Assembly (NCBI GenBank): GCA_037176885.1
Contig: JAWWNJ010000005.1
Coordinates: 2,108,001-2,172,000, forward strand
Direction: 5' to 3'
DNA length: 64,000 bases
Origin: Favolaschia claudopus
Taxonomy: Eukaryota; Basidiomycota; Agaricomycetes; Agaricales; Mycenaceae
The notes beneath the pieces are model-generated. The model had not been told where the DNA came from and searched no databases. It saw only the letters and a program-made list of their open reading frames with translations. Both the position numbers and the translations under genes were made by a program. Shown here piece by piece: positions 21,919-34,256 of the stretch (the first letter of the stretch is position 1; the number at the start of each line of letters is the position of its first letter).

Positions 21919-23495
21919 ATGGCAGACGGTACGCGACCCGCCCCCGCCTTTTCGCCTTCAGTATCGGTATCAGTATATCAGTAACCACACGCCTCGATTT
22001 TGTACCCTTTCGGCCCCCGATTTTTCACTCCGACGTTTTGTCCCCGTTTTTCGCTCGTTTCCCGGCCTTTTTCGCCTCGATTTCGACTTTTTTCGGGCTT
22101 GTGGTCGACCAGCGGCGGTCTTCTGTCGATATTGGCGTCGACTGCAGCAGCATCGAAAATTACTCCTTTCTATGCCGACAGCTACGGCTTTTGCGTTGGC
22201 CGTTGTGCGACACTAGGGGCGGAGCATGTTCCACCCCCCGACATTGACGATTCCGCATACGCATACGCACGTCGGCAGCCCTGTGCTCGGCGTAGCTGCC
22301 CTTGTCACACACCTCTCGCCACCATTTTTCGCATCCGCCGTCCTCCCACGAAACACCATACTCACTCACGACCACCACAGCCTGGCAATCCCAAGATATG
22401 GCCCCTGGTGGGATCAACATCCCGACGGATGCGGATCATGACCGCGACCGCGAGAACGGCGTAGGAGGAGGAGGTGGGAGGGAGAGGGGCCGTAGCCGCA
22501 GCCGCAGTCCGGGGCGGGAAGACGGCAGAGGGTGAGCTCACTATTCTTTCACCGACTCCGAATCCCTGTCGCTGACGCCCTGAGCAGCCACAACCCGGGA
22601 AATAACCTCCACGTCTCTGGCCTCGGCCACAAAATCGACACTCGCGACCTCGAGGCAGCTTTTGCCAAAATTGGAAGGGTGCGTACATGCGTGTCTCCAT
22701 GAGCACTCACTAACCCTTCTGCACCGCACAGGTCCAAAAGGCTTCCGTCATGTACGACCCTCACACCCGCGAGTCCCGTGGGTTTGGCTTCGTCACGGTG
22801 CGCACATCCCATCACATCTCCAATTCTGACTAGGGGCTAATGTATGTCTCAGATGGAGACCCCCGAAGAGGCAGACGCAGCGGTAGCTGCCCTTCAGGGT
22901 ACTGAGCTCGGCGGGAAGATGATGAAAGTGGAAAAGGTGTGTCTTATCTTCGCAGCCTTCCTGAGCTGTATAGTGACCATGTTATGTCTAGGCTCGCCGC
23001 GGACGTGCGCGCACGCCGACTCCTGGGCGTTACTACGGCCCACCGAAACGGGGTGACAGTGAGTACCCTTTTCATCATTCTAGTCCTCTGTCCACAATCG
23101 CTTTGACTTTCCCTTGCTGGCCGAGCGACTCTCCTTCTTTGGAATCGCCTATGACCTTCCTTGTTTCTCTTCAATATTGTTTCATCCTCATTCGTGTGTG
23201 ACTCGTCGTTGACTTATAAGACCCAGATGAACGCCCGTACGACCCGCGCCCCTACGATTCGCGCTATGCCCGCGATTACGACGACCGCAGCAGCCGGCGC
23301 GGTGGAGGCGGGCGGTACGACGACTACCGCGGCGGCGGCGGAAGGGACGATTACCGCCGGCGGGACGACTATGAGCGTCGGGATGACTACCGCGGTGGTG
23401 GCGGCGGCGGCGGTGGCGGGGGACGGGACTACTACGACGACAGAGAGCGTAGGGGCGGAGGTGGGAGGGGCGGATATGATGAGAGGCGGTATTAA
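21919..23495 (+). CDS. Tra2-like RNA-binding protein (RRM with RS and RGG/RDY regions)
   Basis: Proposed exons 21919-21928, 22381-22531, 22588-22678, 22732-22797, 22853-22936, 22992-23058 and 23227-23495 give about 245 residues. A short acidic start and an RS segment (GRSRSRSPGRED) lead into one RRM: NLHVSGLGHKIDTRDLEAAF (RNP2 side), then SRGFGFVTME (RNP1), both textbook matches. The tail is rich in Arg, Gly, Tyr and Asp (RRDDYERRDDYRGGGG). This order matches Tra2/SR-like splicing factors that bind exonic enhancers. The tiny first exon and the 452-nt first intron are the least certain points; the acceptor of the last intron could be at 23220 or 23226. Confidence 0.82.
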
Positions 23496-23825
23496 ATCAT
23501 AGGTTGTGGGAAGTTGCGATGGTGCAGGAGCTACTGTAAGAACGGTTCTCTCGAAAAGCTACTCGGTGTTCGTTGCATCCTCACGCTGCGTTTCATTATT
23601 GTTTCATTTCCTCGCCTTTACGCCTCTATCTATACACAGACCCCAGAGATATGTATGTCTGTTTGTGATGTATTTCCCCGAGCAATCAGAGATTTGTTGC
23701 GACCCGGCATGAGAAAGGGATTAATTTAAGGACGGAGATGTGCTCTCGATTAACCAGAGAATGCGTAGGATAGCGGCAGCCAGAGAGAATTCGAAGGCGG
23801 ACGCCTTCGTAGCCTAAACTCTTAA
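23496..23825. other. Convergent 3' flanks
   Basis: 330 nt between the RRM gene (plus) and the SDR gene (minus), with no coding signal. Confidence 0.4.
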
Positions 23826-25291
23826 TCAGAGATCCGCGACCTGCTCCTCCAACCAAGTCCACAGCGTCCTCTCCCACTCAGGATTGGTGGACGGATTCCT
23901 GTGAGTCTGACGCGCCCATGGGATGAGGTACTATGTGCGCAGCCGTGTTAGATTGAAACAAGAGAATGAAACCAAGTAGACTGTGAGCAAACGCACCTTC
24001 CCGCCGAAGTTCACTCCCTCCTCCGAGGTACCCGCGTAGAGCTGGGTCAGGGCGCCGTAGGGCGTTGGGTACAGCATCATGTTCTACGGTCGAAAACAAC
24101 ATTGTTAATCATTCGAATGATCACTCTAAGTCTTGCCGGACGTACGATGATGGTCTTTTGTATCCCTTCCATATGCCGCTGCAGCCCGCTCTTCAGGTTC
24201 CCGGGATTCAAAGAGCAGGAGACGATGCCTTTGTCGGCGTAGCGGCGGTGCAGCTCGTTGCTGAATGCGACGTTGGCCTGGGGAAAGTCGGTATTGCTAG
24301 TTAGCAAGAACAAAATTCAATAGAAGCCGGAACGCACAAATTTACTCTGGAAATAAAGCACTTGCGCGCCCATCTTCTTGCGCGCGGGGCTGTCTTTGAG
24401 CGTGTTGTAGTTGATGTCTTGGCCGAAGATCTCTGAGGCGGTGGAAGAGGTGTTGATGACGCGCGCGGGTTTGCCTTCGGTTTCGGCGGTGGTGATCATG
24501 GTGGGGAGGAGGAGTTTCGTGAAGTAGAAGTGGCCTGAGGATTGTACGTGTGAGGGGTATGAGGAGAGATGCGAGGGGGGAAACGAACCGAGGACGTTCG
24601 TTCCGAAGGTCATGTCGTAGCCTTGTTTTGTGAGTTGCTCAATTGGGGGAATCTATGGGGTAGTGAGTCGGATTACTGCTTAATTAGAGGTTTCTCGACC
24701 GTGGATCACTCACCATGACACCCCTACCAAATCATCATCCCTCAACACAACTCCGCATAACGAAGGAGAAACTCACGCGTTATTGAACAGGACATGTAAC
24801 CGGCTTTCCTTCCTGCACCGACCCCGTCCATTCAGCATATCGCAAGATGACGCGAGTGTATACACACTGTATAAATTCCTCCGCAGCACGCTTAATGCTC
24901 GGCAAATCAGCGAGGTCTAATTGCAAGAATTCCGCCTCCTTCCCGGTTTGCGCCTTCAGCTCGTCGATGGCTTCCTTCGCTTTTTCTGGACTGCGCGATG
25001 CGATGTAGACCTTAGCATTGTGTTGGAGGAGAGCCTTGACAAGTTGACATCGTCGTCGGTGGTTAGCGAACGTTTTCAGGTACATTATGGTAGTCTTCTA
25101 CCTTCGCCGTTTCTTTCCCGACACCAATATTCGCTCCGGTCACGATCATGACCTACGCGCCGGCTTGAAAAGTGCTGAAATCGTGAGTGAAAGGCTCGAC
25201 ACACCTTGCCGGAAAGGTCGGGAATCTGGTCGACGGAATATTTGGATTTTGGCGGAAAGGCCTGGCCGATTAGACTGAAGAAGTTGCCCAT
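23826..25291 (-). CDS. Short-chain dehydrogenase/reductase (retinol-dehydrogenase-like), intact
   Basis: Ten minus-strand exons: 25205-25291, 25102-25152, 24868-25034, 24777-24812, 24714-24723, 24589-24652, 24338-24534, 24146-24277, 23997-24083 and 23826-23930, encoding 311 residues in a consistent frame. It has [13 protein letters not shown] (TGxxxGxG cofactor motif), LFNNAGVM (NNAG), INTSSTASE with the catalytic Ser region, and the family's YxxxK position at YFQSK. These make it an NAD(P)-dependent SDR acting on retinol-like, steroid or other hydrophobic alcohols; the substrate is unknown. The NNAGVM motif is assembled from a 10-nt micro-exon (GGGTGTCATG). A paralogue at 47512-48989 shares the exon pattern, including this micro-exon, but is frameshifted. 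Confidence 0.88.
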
Positions 25292-26577
25292 AGCGGAGAG
25301 GTGGTGGTGGATGTCGTGGAAGGGAAACACGTAGCCGTTGAGCAACCGGATGTTAATAAGTATATTTTAAGGATCAGCATGTTGACGTAAGATCTCACGG
25401 CTCGGGGTCCGCACTTTGGCCCGCGCCGGCGCCAAGCCCGCGCGGTATAAGTAAGGCTTTCTCAATGGATCAGAATGTACTGTACACGTCGCGTCGACGT
25501 GCTTTCCTTCTCCTTATTCGACAATAAGACCTCAACCACGTAGACTATAGTGCAGCTACGTGCTCGAGTCACCCACAACGTGTCTCAACGTACTGTATTC
25601 GTGTCGTGGTCTTGACGGGCTGCCTTTCCGCGTTCAACGTGCTCAGGCTCTCATTCCAACACAGAACAAATTTGTCGGGAACCGAACCCACCGGGAATCA
25701 GTAGTACGAGTATGAAACCGGAGTCGAAATTCATGCGCTCCGCCCGAAAAACTGCCAGAAATTGCGTCGTCGGAAATCCCGTCGGGTTAGCCGTGACATG
25801 AAAGTTGGAAGTGGAACGTCGATACAAAGCGACACGCGTAGTATACTCAGTAAACCGATTTAGCAATAGATCTACCGCAAAGATTGTGTTACCTCTGGAT
25901 CGATAGAAATTTGTTTCGAGTATTTAAAATGCTCGATCGCTCGCTCAGATTCAGACTCACAAGACAACACCGTGCACGCCGCGACGTGGGATTCTCGGAG
26001 CAGTTTTCGACGTTGAGTGGCGTCCGAGTCCGTCGTGTCGTCATTGAACTTGAAGGGCAGCCCAAATCGGAGAAAGTCCGATGCCAACGTTATGAAAAAT
26101 TCGAAAGGGATGTTTACATATGATCTACGGCAAAAATGTGGATGAAGTGGTAAATACACCGAAACCGGGATGCAGCAGTGGGCGATACTGCACTTGAAGG
26201 AGATATAATCGTATAGGAGACGGTATAGCAAAGACAACCTGTGATTCGCTCCAGTCTAAGTGAGTGCAAACAAGACCAAATCGAGGTTCAACTTTAGTTC
26301 AATTTTGGAAATTTGGAAATTTGGAAATTGAGAAGGATTACTTACTACGAGACAAGATTCACTGGGTGTCCTAGCTGTTGAAGCTTGACATTTTCGCAGT
26401 TTTCTCCACTGCAGGCCTCTAGTCGCGGAGAAGGATTTGGTGCCACTTGTATAGTCATTATTGTGTGTGATTTGCTACCCGCGCAGATACACCGTTATAG
26501 AATCGTATTGTATCGTCGTAAAAACCGTGTCCCAACATAGAAACGGACCCAATCCTTTCGGCCAACTATAGTTCATA
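25292..26577. other. Intergenic, 1.3 kb, no supported gene
   Basis: No domain-bearing frame was found. A short run of GGAAATTT units is at about 26306-26331. Confidence 0.4.
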
Positions 26578-28037
26578 TTACTTACGCACCATTTCCCGCT
26601 CACGCATCAGATGCGACACACTCATCGTCGCAGGCTCCTTCAGCGCCACGTTCTCGTTCCATACAGACACTAAGCCCTCAATCCGAAACGCACGCGTCTC
26701 GCATTTTTCGAATAGACGCGTTGCAATTGGGATGAAGAATTGCATTGCCCAGCCGCGGCGCCCGGGAGCAGCGAGCGGGATCGGGTTCAAGTTGTTGGAT
26801 TTGTCTCTCGGATTCTTGGCGCCCGGAGAAGAGGGGGAGGAGAAGAAGTTGCCTTTCTCCGCACTCGAAGAGGACTCCCCGCCATCCGCAAACGTCCGAA
26901 ACCACAACGTATCAACGGAAATCCCCTTCCGCGGGTCCGGCGTCAGGTCCTTGCCCATCGGGCAGCGTATCTTGGCCCCGTCGTATCGTACGCTGTACTT
27001 GTTGTTCTGCGCGGCGGAGGCCGAGCAATACGGATATGAAGGGTCGACGATGGGTTTGCTGGTGCAGCTGAGATCGACAACGAACACGTCGGGGTGCGAT
27101 ATGGGAACTCCGTCCCATTTCGCTGGGTCTTTGAGCGTGAGGTGGAGTGTCAGAGGGCCGATTAGGAAGAGTCTGTGAATTTGAATAGGATTTGGTATGT
27201 AAGTATTGGGTGAGAGTTTGGGATAACGAACTCGTCTTCCTGGTCCCAAACTTCGAAGTTGGATTTGAAAGTGGAGGGGAAGATGACTGCGAGTTCGAAC
27301 TCGGTCGCGTGGGGCTCGTAGCAGCCGTATTTGTTTAAACGCGCCCCGGAGATGGGCCGTCGAAGTGGCGGACGTTTGGATTGGGTGTTCGTGGATATCG
27401 ATTGGAGAGGGAGGTCTGAAGAGCGAGTGTACTCCTTTTCCGATGACACATCCTTTGACAGAGAGGCGACAGTCTGAGGCATGGCTATCTCGAGACGAGG
27501 GGAGGAGGAGGAAGGAATCGTAGGAGAAAGCTTATCTTTGAGCTTTTTCAACCCGGACTGGCCAGAAGTGGCGCTATACGAGCTTCCTGAATCCTTTCTT
27601 TGTCTAACCCGAGGTCCAGTCTGCCGACTCGCCGGCGAGTCGGCGTCGTCGGCTTCGGGCGACGTAGCGGAGTGGGTGCGCTTCCTGACGCCAGGTCGGT
27701 TTGTCGTGACGATTTCCTTGAGCGGAGGTTTTGGCTTTACAATTTCTGCGACTTTGCTTTTGACGCGGAGTCGAATTGTTTCGATGGACGTGATTGAGCT
27801 CGTTCGCTGACGAGCGGGGGTGAAGATGGAATCGTCGTCAATGGGAACACCACTAATAGTAGCATCGGAGCTGGAACTGGAGGGCTGGCGCTGGTCTGGC
27901 CAGAGAACGCGCCCACGTGAAGATTTCAAAAGAGGGTGAGGACGTGATAGCGAGGTCGTTGGCGGCTTCCCTTGTGAGGAGAAGCTGGTGTCATGATCAT
28001 GAGTGGCGGCGAGAGCCTGGAATTTGGTCGTCGACAT
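26578..28037 (-). CDS. Unknown Ser-rich basidiomycete protein
   Basis: Two minus-strand exons, 27232-28037 and 26578-27172, splice through GTTCGT...CAG into 466 residues. The first 270 residues are low-complexity, rich in Ser, Pro, Lys and Arg, and probably disordered. The C-terminal 195 residues look folded: around the intron FEVWDQEDELFLIGPLTLHL, then KWDGVPISHPDVFVVDLSC and CPMGKDLTPDP, ending in REREMVRK. The stop overlaps a possible donor (GTGCGTAAGT), so another 3' exon cannot be excluded. I recognise no named domain. Confidence 0.65.
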
Positions 28038-29743
28038 GGCGGTAAGAAGAAAAGAAAAGGCGGTCCCTTCAAAGCCGGGCCTTTTTATTACGACGCCACA
28101 CAGCCAGAACGTGCTGATCAAAGAGAACAATGGGAAACAAACGAGTCATTTGGTGATCGCGACTCGTTTCGGATATCTTCGTGAGAGAGAGTTGCTATAG
28201 ATCCCCGAATACTAACCGGGACTGAAAACAAAAAGAATTGGGGCTGACTTGGGACTTGTTGAACAGAACATGGTGGTCTGTGTTAAGAGGCGATGTGACC
28301 GTGACGGTAACGAAGGCGCATCAAACGCATCATGATTGCCATGAACCAACTTGGGGGAGGGGGGCCATTGCCTTCGCATGGCAGGAACTCGTACTTTTAT
28401 TGTGGTATTACATCTATTTTCGCAAGGAGTTAGAATCACAATAAGTAGAATGGTCCCAATATTGACACAGTGACCAAACTAGAAAGGGATAAGTAAGTTT
28501 AGAGTTGAGCGAGGCTGCGCAAGGGGCGACGTCAATAGTCTCTTATAAACAGACAATAAAAACAAAAATGTCCTCGTGCCTGCGGTTGTTATATATTAGT
28601 CTGTCGCTTCCCACGATGCATTGACAGGAGGGTCCGCTTATTATGTAATCTCGAATTTCTCGGATTCACTTACCCAATTTTAGACGCGTCTTTGCGCGTA
28701 TTTCAGGTGCCATCCTTACAAGACCTCTCAACGAAGCATTTTGACAACTTGACGCAAGTGGAGAGCTATCGAAATGGGTGAGTTGCGGTTTGATGCGTTG
28801 GCCGGCGGCCAAAGGCGGCCAACCTCACGGTGTGTCGCATTTTGACTACCTACCGAAATTCTGAGGAGTATGACCTCCGGAAAGTGTAAAGAGATAGTTT
28901 GAAATGCATCTTACCACCAAACCTATGGAAAAATGAGCAACGATGCGGTAAAAACGGCGAGGAAGGTCGTGGGAACAAACTGCCAAACGAGATGATTATA
29001 TAATAAGGCGACCCTCCTAGGGCCGGTGGCGCGGTAAGTTACAGACTACGACGTCAAAGGCTTAAAGTTAAAAGGCTTTTTCGATGTAATTGAGCTAAAG
29101 AGCCCAGAGGGGCATGAGAGGATAAAGAAGAGAGCTTCATTTTCCTGCAAAACTGCGGTACAAAGTTACGAGTACTTTTAAGTAGTCGTTCTTTTAGGAT
29201 TCCGCTATGAGCCATTTCGTGCTGATGGGATCATGTCCCGTTTTTACCGTGTAATGAATTTCCCACGCCTTTTGTAATGCCTCTCAACTTTCATTACAAC
29301 CGTTTCTAATGGCTGTCAAACTTTTGTGATCGTGTGAACGACTTGACTCGGAGCAATTGATGGGACTGATGGATAAATTTTTTGTCTTGATGTCGGCCTT
29401 TCGGGCTTTGTTCGGTCTATCGGTTTTTGGCTGTTTCAAAATGCGCCGCATGCCTTGTCCGTGCCACAGGCGTCGTAGCTCGCTCCCGCCTTGCCCTCGG
29501 ACATTTATGAACGTTACAACTCATACTCACTTTGGTTTCAGGCTGTTTGCTCTGGAACAAATTTACATAACATAAGTATTTTTATTTCATCTCCCAATGC
29601 GAGGCGCTGACCGAGCGAGCTTTGGGCCCAGGATACCACAGAGCCTCCTCAGATCCCACCATCAATAATTATCCTTCGGGACCACGTCCGCCCGACGTTC
29701 GTCGAGGCGCGCTACAACGGCAGATTCCGGGAATCACACATGT
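28038..29743. other. Gene-free stretch with repeat copy
   Basis: No supported coding region. Apart from the dispersed repeat at about 29166-29386, I see nothing definable. Confidence 0.4.
29166..29386 (-). repeat. Dispersed repeat family, copy 1
   Basis: The reverse complement aligns at high identity with 46194-46417, sharing the block around CATTAGAAACGGTTGTAATG, and partly with 63552-63692. It is non-coding and may be a MITE or solo terminal repeat; its ends are not defined. Confidence 0.65.
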
Positions 29744-29779
29744 GACTGATCGTATCACTGTCACATTTGTGCCACTTAC

Positions 29780-29970
29780 ACGGCGGGCAAAGCCTTGTCA
29801 TGTTCCGTTTGAGGCAATCGTGTCATGCACTTGTCATGCGCCGAGTCATGCTCTGAAAGCCCTTTGTTAGCCTGATTGCGGCAATTTCCGCGGCCACGAT
29901 GCGAGGCCTCATTCTTCACTTTCTGATAAAAAGACCACTTTCTGATTTTTACCCAGTTTGTGATGACAGA
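29780..29970 (-). repeat. Second copy of the outermost insertion site, without insertion
   Basis: The reverse complement matches the flanks of the nested transposons: 31475-31558 joined directly to 37977-38049. The 9-bp AGCATGACT, duplicated around the insertion, occurs here only once (29844-29852). It is therefore a related, uninterrupted site. Confidence 0.85.
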
Positions 29971-31474
29971 ATGCTACTTAGTTGACACTTAAGTTAGTGA
30001 ATGCAAGAATAACTAAATAAAATTGGTTAGCGTAAGAACTGGAAAGTAACAGACAACAAGAGGTATATGGCGATAAGGATGGATGGGACGATGAAGAGGA
30101 TACATCCTGGGTTCAGCAAGTGAAGAGGTACATCAGCGGCAGTTTGACATTGCGCGGCTTGGATCACACAGTTATTATTCGAATACACTGAGGATAAAAC
30201 AAAAACACGCACCACCATCGCGAATTACGAGGTTACTTCTCTACTTCCGCTTCTCAGCGCGTCTCCAGCCAGAGTTGACACCTGTGCCAACACTAACAGC
30301 TTCAACACGCGTATAACCCGCCGTTTACGCATCCACCATCTCGCCACACACCTGGAGACCATCTCCGGTATGATTTAGGCTTGTACGGGTTCCGGAAGAA
30401 GAGAGAAGAAATTGGGAAAGGCGACACCTGAGTAGACAGACGAGGGAGCATGTAGAAGGACGATAAGCGGGACAAGTGGAGAAAGCCTGGTGGCGCTGTT
30501 TGTCATGACTCCGACTCATGAGAGCCTGGGATTCTGGTCGCTTGAATCGTCGGTGAAGGGAAATAGCGGGATGAGATATGAGGTTGACAAGAGCGTGTTA
30601 TGTACAGTATATTGATAAAATTGAACTCCGAAAACTCCGAGTTCTGGATTCGAGGACATGAAAGAGAGCATGAAAGTCAAGAGCAAGTGTCGGCGCGCGC
30701 CGCGATACCTGATGGCATCAATATCACCGGACGGCGAAAGTGGCTGTGTGCTTCTTGCCTCCTACCACCATCCTTGGTCGACTTCGATAAAAGAAGGCAC
30801 AAAATACTCAGCTTACATTTGTCTTGCAAATATACATTCAACGATCCCACATCTTCAGCCTCCAGCGCTCTTTGGGGGTCAATCTGCCAAAATCCACGCG
30901 ATACCAAGTGGTACTGCGAATATTCCTCCCTGTATTCCCTCATCTTGAGCCCCTCGGATGCACAACTCCTTCGGTCAAACAATGCACCCCACAGAAAGCT
31001 CTCCCCTCCACCACCACCACGTCACTGACTCCCACCCGACTGCACGAAGCCGCCGCTGCCGCCATCCTACTATACTTGTACAGAGAGATATCCACTTGGG
31101 GTGTGTCTCCCTAAAGGGCCTGCACTTACCCACACAATACCACTCCACCGGCTCTAGGCCGCCCTCTCACCTACTGTTCACGCATTGCCCGCCCGGGGCC
31201 GCCTTCGCCACTCAAGACCGACCACCTGACCGTCGGCACTGTACGCACCACTGCCGGCCACCTTCCTCAACCCGTTCCGCTCCCTACATATCATCTACAA
31301 TAATCGTTTAAATAATCCATGCTTTCATCTTTTATGTTTTTTATGTCTAAATCAATGTCTGGTTTCTAGATATTTAGACAAATGATACTCGTCTTCACAA
31401 TCAATGCAAATGCTAGCCTTCTGTTCTTGTTTTATAGTTTAAATACAAAGCTGGAAAATTCAGAAGCAATCTTT
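29971..31474. other. Gene-poor stretch between inverted repeat copies
   Basis: Short frames only, none convincing. The arms of an inverted repeat pair (29780-29970 and 31475 onward) bound this segment. Confidence 0.35.
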
Positions 31475-31549
31475 TTGTCAGAAAGTGAAGAATGAGGTCG
31501 CATCGTGGCCGCGGAAATTGCCGCAATCAGGCTAACAAAGGGCTTTCAG

Positions 31550-31558
31550 AGCATGACT
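31550..31558. repeat. Left 9-bp target duplication of outermost element
   Basis: AGCATGACT here is repeated directly at 37977-37985. Confidence 0.85.
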
Positions 31559-31832
31559 TAGTCTCACCAAGTCAGACTCTATGAGATTTATGATAGTCGA
31601 TAAATCTTTTTATATAGAGTCTGAACTTGATGGCACCTGTCATCCTAGACTCGTCACCAGTCTGCTACGCGGCGCCGACACATGTGGCGAGCACGTCGGG
31701 CGTAGCAGACTGGTAACTCTCGGGACAAGCCAAAGGGCTGTCGCGGAGTTTGAAATTTTGAGTGGGCAAGATCAATCAGGTCCTTTTCCCTCAAAAATGT
31801 TGCATTTAAGCTCAAATAAATACCTCACGACA

Positions 31833-32019
31833 TAGTCTCGTACACACGACCTTCATGACATCCCAAATTGGGAGCCCTGTCATGAAGGTCTGGGCTGGAA
31901 CCAGCCGCGGAGTAAGGCATGGCGCTCTCGGAGTCGGACCCCGAAACACAGCCACATCAATACCTCTCTTCCGCTCTCCCTCTCACTCCCTGCGCGTCTT
32001 GCGCCGCTGCTCGACGCGT
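31833..32019 (+). repeat. Left 187-bp TIR of E3
   Basis: Identical to the reverse complement of 37095-37281. It contains a subterminal palindrome, GACCTTCATGACA paired with TGTCATGAAGGTC (31848-31890), with a nested TCCCAAATTGGGA, and an inward open frame from ATG 31855. Confidence 0.92.
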
Positions 32020-32073
32020 CTACCGGCCCACAACTTATCTAATGCGTCGATAATACCCTACTACACGTATAAT

Positions 32074-34165
32074 ATGGCTCAAAACACTCTTCTCGCTTCC
32101 ACATGGCCCCCGGCGCGTGTTCACAATACCAAGCATGCTCCCTCACCATGTCCGTCGAAGGAAGCTACTGTGGGGAGCGAAACACCTAGACAGCCTCTTC
32201 GAGACAGAACCAACATAAAACAATATAAAAATGGATATGTAGCCAGCCCGAAAACACCATCCTTCACACCTTATCAGCTCCCTCGCAAACAACACTCTTT
32301 TGCTATCGTTCCTCGGGAACGTCTCGCGACTCTCGAGCCTCTCTCAACGGACGAGTGGGATCTTCTCGCGCGGAGAGCAAACCTGATCCCCGATGATGGG
32401 CATCTCCGTCCGCTACAAATTGAATGCTCTAATATCATTGTGAGCGGCCGGGGTGATGTGTGTGCGATTGGCCCCACAGGATGCGGAAAATCCATGCTGT
32501 GGGTCCTTCCGCTGCATGCCATGGGAGGGGGGATCTCGTTGGTCATCACTCCGTACACAAGCTTGGGGCATGAAGGGGAAAATAAGTACGTACTCAATGC
32601 CAATAAGGATTAATTCAAAGCTCTGACCTATGTCTAGTAATCATGGGCTAGGAGTAACCTCGATATTCCTGTGCTCTGAACAGAACAGCACCGCCGACTT
32701 CCAGCGTGTCGGCAACGGGAACATGATGGTGGTCTATGCGTGTATTGAGATGATTGAAAGTCCCTCGTTTGCTCGCCTCCTTCATGCCGACGGATGGCGC
32801 AACCGGGTAACCGCTGTCTTCGTTGACGAAGCCCATCTGGTCCATGAATCACAGACTTGGCGGCCGGCATATTCTCGGATTCATAGACTACGCACCGTCC
32901 TCGGGGAGGAGATCCCCCTCATCGCTATCTCAGCCACACTTCCTTCATCCTACCAGCGAACTCTGATCACTTTGGCTGGTCTGAAGGCCAATTACACGCT
33001 TCTCAATTACGGTAACTTCCGTCCGGAGCTCAGTACTGTGATTCTCCCACTCAATTACCCGAGTACGAGCTTCAAAGATCTGAATTTTGTTCTCCCATTT
33101 GGAGCTCGTATCGCTGATATCAATAAAAGCGTCATATATTCCGACGATCTTGACCTGCTCACCGAGATGTTCTGGTGGGCCGTGTTACGACTCGCTGCGA
33201 TGGGATTACCTGCCCATCTCGTGGATATAATTCATTCGGGCTTATCTGACGATCATCAAAAGCTTTGTCTCAAAGATTTCGAGGAAGGACGCACTTTGAT
33301 ACTACTTGGATCTGAAAAAATTGGGCCCGGAATGAATTTTGCATCCGTTCACCGTGTTGTTCAATACAAGTGCAAGGATCTTCCCGTTACCAAATGGGTT
33401 CAACGGCGAGGTCGCGGTGGGCGCAGTGGGAATGCCGCCGTTGGATACCTGATGCCGGAGAAAGCACTTACATCGGAAGGCGAGCTTTCGGTTGACAATC
33501 CCGGGGATCAAGACCCAGGCCTCATTGACCTCATTCAATCCTCGGAATGCTGCGAATTCATCTACGATCGATGGCTCGAGAATCCCTCTCGTGAAGTAGG
33601 TGAAACTTGCGGCCAGTGTTACCGATGCCGTCCTACCCTTCTTCCGGGCAATGAATACGAATGGGTTTATGTCAATCCGCGCCCAGAATGCGAGGGGCCC
33701 ATTGCCGTTCGTACCACGGAGGAAGAGAAAGAAGACATGTATCAGCGGTTGGTCAATTGGCGTTTGCAGCATTGGCGCAAAGAATGGCGAGAGGAATGGC
33801 CAAGCTATGGGCCGTGCTCACTGATCCCGAATTCCGATCTCGACAATATCGTGAAACATGCAGCGTCAATCAGGGCCATAGACGACCTTGTCCCGCTTGC
33901 AGAAGGTGTTGTACACTGGACGGAGCTTGGGCCTCCTCTTCTTGAAGCTATCAAATCAATTTTCACGGCTGTTCACGGACCACTACCTGTTCCTGCACCG
34001 CCAACTACACCTCCGTTGTTATCTACGGAAACTGAAACTGCTTTCCCCGATCCTAGTGATCTCGCAGCGCAAACTTTCCGTGATGCACCCCGACCAAGAA
34101 AGAAGCGTAAGGTTGCGGCCCCTAAGTTGGCGGTTGGCGAGTATGTCATTGACTTCAGCCTTTAA
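32074..34165 (+). CDS. RecQ-like DNA helicase encoded by transposon E3
   Basis: Exons 32074-32585 and 32638-34165 give 679 residues from the first ATG outside the TIR. The frame is also open back to ATG 31855 inside the TIR, which would add 73 residues. Helicase motifs run in order: LRPLQ (motif 0), AIGPTGCGKS (Walker A, about residue 135), VDEAHLVHE (DEAH, about 233), ISATLP (III), IHSGLSDDHQ (IV), and QRRGRGGRSG (VI, about 425). A RecQ-type zinc site follows (CC...CGQCYRC, about 474-503). A basic PRPRKKRKVAAPK near the end is a likely nuclear localisation signal. It is convergent with the DUF6589 gene. It could act in unwinding or repair during transposition; that role is inference. Confidence 0.88.
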
Positions 34166-34256
34166 TCCAATTTCTAGGAAACAAACTATCAATACTCTCA
34201 ACCTTTAATTGTTACAGTCGTATATTCTTTTACTGTTTTCATGATTCTTACTGTAC

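Noticed and set aside
30600..31311. Overlapping frames between the inverted repeat arms
   Set aside because: Frames overlap in several phases, low-complexity at the ends, no family resemblance.
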